NCBI GenBank assembly: GCA_964343505.1
Contig: CAYFJU010000004.1
Coordinates: 10,983-74,982 of the forward strand
Direction of reading: 5' to 3'
Origin: TCS55 sp964343505
GTDB lineage: Bacteria; Fidelibacterota; Marinisomatia; Marinisomatales; TCS55
Length of the DNA stretch: 64,000 nt
The position numbers and the translations under genes are program-made. This document shows, one piece after another, positions 62,434 through 64,000 of the stretch. The notes under the pieces were generated by a model. It saw only the letters and a program-made list of their open reading frames with translations. It made no database searches and was not told the DNA's origin. Position 1 is the stretch's first letter. The number at the start of each line of letters is the position of its first letter.

Positions 62434-63501
62434 ATGAAAAACAAATTACAATCCAAAATCCCCTTATTATATATGGTGCTCAGTTTAGCCGGGGCCCAGC
62501 AACAGTATATCAGCCCGGAGGATATTAAATCCGAGTGGCGGAATTATACATCTTTTCAGAATCAGGAACTGGTCAATTTTGCCACCTTTCTATATAACGA
62601 GGGCTTTTATGAGCGTGCCCTGTTAAGCTATTTCCAATATTTATATAAATATCCCGCGGATGAATTGGAGATGGCGGCCTATTTCCAGATTGGAAAATGT
62701 TACGAAGCGCTGGAGAACTGGGATTTAGCGAAAAATTATTACAATCGAATTTTAGAGGAAAGCCCGCCTGAATCAATCGCAGCTAATGCCGCACGATATC
62801 AACTCCATTATATATCATTGGTGAATGAGGCCTATGAAGCGATCATCGACAGTACTGAAAATTCGGAAGACCCCTATGAATTAATCTTTCGCGCCTACGC
62901 GCATTTCGAATTGTTGGAGTGGACCGAAGCGTGGCAGGCCTTCCAGGCGGCAGAAGCATTGTTTGATCACAGCCATTATTCAAAACAAATTAAACCGTGG
63001 TATAAGGCAATTGAAACTGCACGCAACGCACCGCTCAAAGAAAAGACGCCGGCCCTATTATCTTCCTTGGCGCCGGGTGGCGGTTTTGTCTATTTAAAAC
63101 AAACTGAAAATGCTGTCGGTTCGATCGGTGCGTCATTATTATTATATACTGCCATGCTCACCATGCCGGCCCTAGCCCAAAAAGGCGGATTGTCTATTGC
63201 AGCCAATCGTCAAAATATTGTTCCCTTGTCGGGAGATCTTGTTACAAAGAATGGGATATTTCATTCATCCCAGGGATATCAAATCCCCCAAAATTTATCC
63301 TTAGAATCAAAGCGCGGCACAGCCTTGGTACCTTCGGCACTGATTGCCATAGGCCTGTATGCCGGCAGTATGTGGAAAGCTGTCCATGATATTGATGAGT
63401 CTAATCGTAAGCTTGTCCGACGGTACGCGGGGCGGGTGACGGCCAAATTACCGGTTGAAAGATTCATGGATTACAATACACCCGATTTTGTGATAAAATA
63501 A
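62434..63501 (+). CDS. Secreted TPR-containing hypothetical protein
   Basis: 355 residues. Signal peptide (MKNKLQSKIPLLYMVLSLAGAQQ), then TPR-like helix pairs ('LVNFATFLYNEGFYERALLSYFQYLYKYPADELEMAAYFQIGKCYEALENWDLAKNYYNRILEESPP', 'DPYELIFRAYAHFELLEWTEAWQAFQAAEALF'). The C-terminal part has two hydrophobic segments ('GSIGASLLLYTAMLTMPAL' and 'ALVPSALIAIGLYAGSMWKAV'). Periplasmic or membrane-linked; function unknown. Same strand as clpX, 50 bases apart. Confidence 0.75.
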   Translation: MKNKLQSKIPLLYMVLSLAGAQQQYISPEDIKSEWRNYTSFQNQELVNFATFLYNEGFYERALLSYFQYLYKYPADELEMAAYFQIGKCYEALENWDLAKNYYNRILEESPPESIAANAARYQLHYISLVNEAYEAIIDSTENSEDPYELIFRAYAHFELLEWTEAWQAFQAAEALFDHSHYSKQIKPWYKAIETARNAPLKEKTPALLSSLAPGGGFVYLKQTENAVGSIGASLLLYTAMLTMPALAQKGGLSIAANRQNIVPLSGDLVTKNGIFHSSQGYQIPQNLSLESKRGTALVPSALIAIGLYAGSMWKAVHDIDESNRKLVRRYAGRVTAKLPVERFMDYNTPDFVIK

Positions 63502-63671
63502 TTTAATATTTGCAAAAAATATGTTGCAGCGTCTGTTGAAAGCACTTTAATATTGCCGGCTGTTTAAGACAGCTTTATTTGCTATTTGAAAATTTGGTAT
63601 GCGTGGTCCAATTAATTGGATTTGAGAGTCGCTCCTGCCCGGAGCGACAAAGACAGTACAGAATCAAACAT
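63502..63671 (+). promoter_or_regulatory. rRNA operon leader
   Basis: Between the TPR protein and the 16S gene. Holds AT-rich segments with TTGAAA/TTGCAA-like -35 candidates (about 63530-63545) and a stem of CGCTCCTGCCCGGAGCG type near 63632-63648. Exact promoter not assigned. Confidence 0.4.

Positions 63672-64000
<329 letters not shown>

Overview
The window reads as a chromosomal segment of a Gram-negative bacterium of the Fibrobacterota-Chlorobiota-Bacteroidota side of the tree. Evidence is a TonB-dependent receptor with a CarboxypepD-type plug, M1 peptidase and RND/MMPL exporter, lipoprotein signals, roughly 43-45% G+C with many AT-rich spacers, and the start of a 16S rRNA gene at the right edge. 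The mix (PsrABC-like molybdoenzyme, ureide catabolism, trigger factor-ClpP-ClpX) fits 'Candidatus Marinimicrobia/Neomarinimicrobiota', but that placement is inference and the 329 visible bases of 16S should decide it.

Layout. 1-6.3 kb: amidohydrolase fragment, LOG-family protein, a lipoprotein, OsmC, a 500-bp spacer packed with hairpins, then pentose-phosphate genes rpe, tkt, rpiB. 6.3-11.05 kb (minus strand): serine hydrolase, an AbiEi/AbiEii toxin-antitoxin pair lying between two broken copies of a VOC/glyoxalase gene, and a PPP-type phosphatase. 11.1-25.0 kb: a sulfur/molybdenum island: mobA, then ArsR-TusA-DsrE-like-rhodanese/MBL-(4Fe-4S+NrfD fusion)-[Phd/RelE pair]-molybdopterin oxidoreductase, then moaA, moaC-moaB fusion, TauE/SafE exporter, moeA, moaD, moaE. 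A structured leader before moaA may be a molybdenum-cofactor riboswitch. 25.0-28.6 kb: DASS anion transporter, double UspA, glutamate dehydrogenase.

28.8-39.5 kb (minus strand) is a tightly packed purine/ureide operon: guanine deaminase, XdhA, XdhB, XdhC, allantoinase, allantoicase, OHCU decarboxylase, a CitE/DUF6986-like aldolase, HIU hydrolase and a PuuD-type membrane urate hydroxylase domain without its cytochrome c part. Together they take guanine through xanthine, urate, 5-hydroxyisourate, OHCU and allantoin to allantoate, urea and ureidoglycolate; the aldolase-like protein is the candidate to use the glyoxylate. At its head are two decayed genes, an adenosine deaminase with its catalytic core deleted and a C-terminal scrap of glutamate synthase, followed by a second PuuD-like membrane protein.

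41.5-46.3 kb: peroxide-response genes (zinc-ribbon protein, PerR/Fur-type regulator, thioredoxin-reductase-like enzyme, 2-Cys peroxiredoxin) with palindromic operators, then an RND exporter. 46.3-58.6 kb: M1 peptidase and a mosaic of duplicated blocks. Small genes (a 143-aa protein, a VKOR protein, a 64-aa zinc-ribbon membrane protein, a ~50-aa protein and a cation/proton antiporter) have been copied, truncated and fused, giving one chimeric ORF, one frameshifted VKOR and a third remnant of the zinc-ribbon gene. 58.6-63.5 kb: a DUF6962-like membrane protein, tig-clpP-clpX (ClpX without the zinc domain) and a TPR protein, then the rRNA operon begins.
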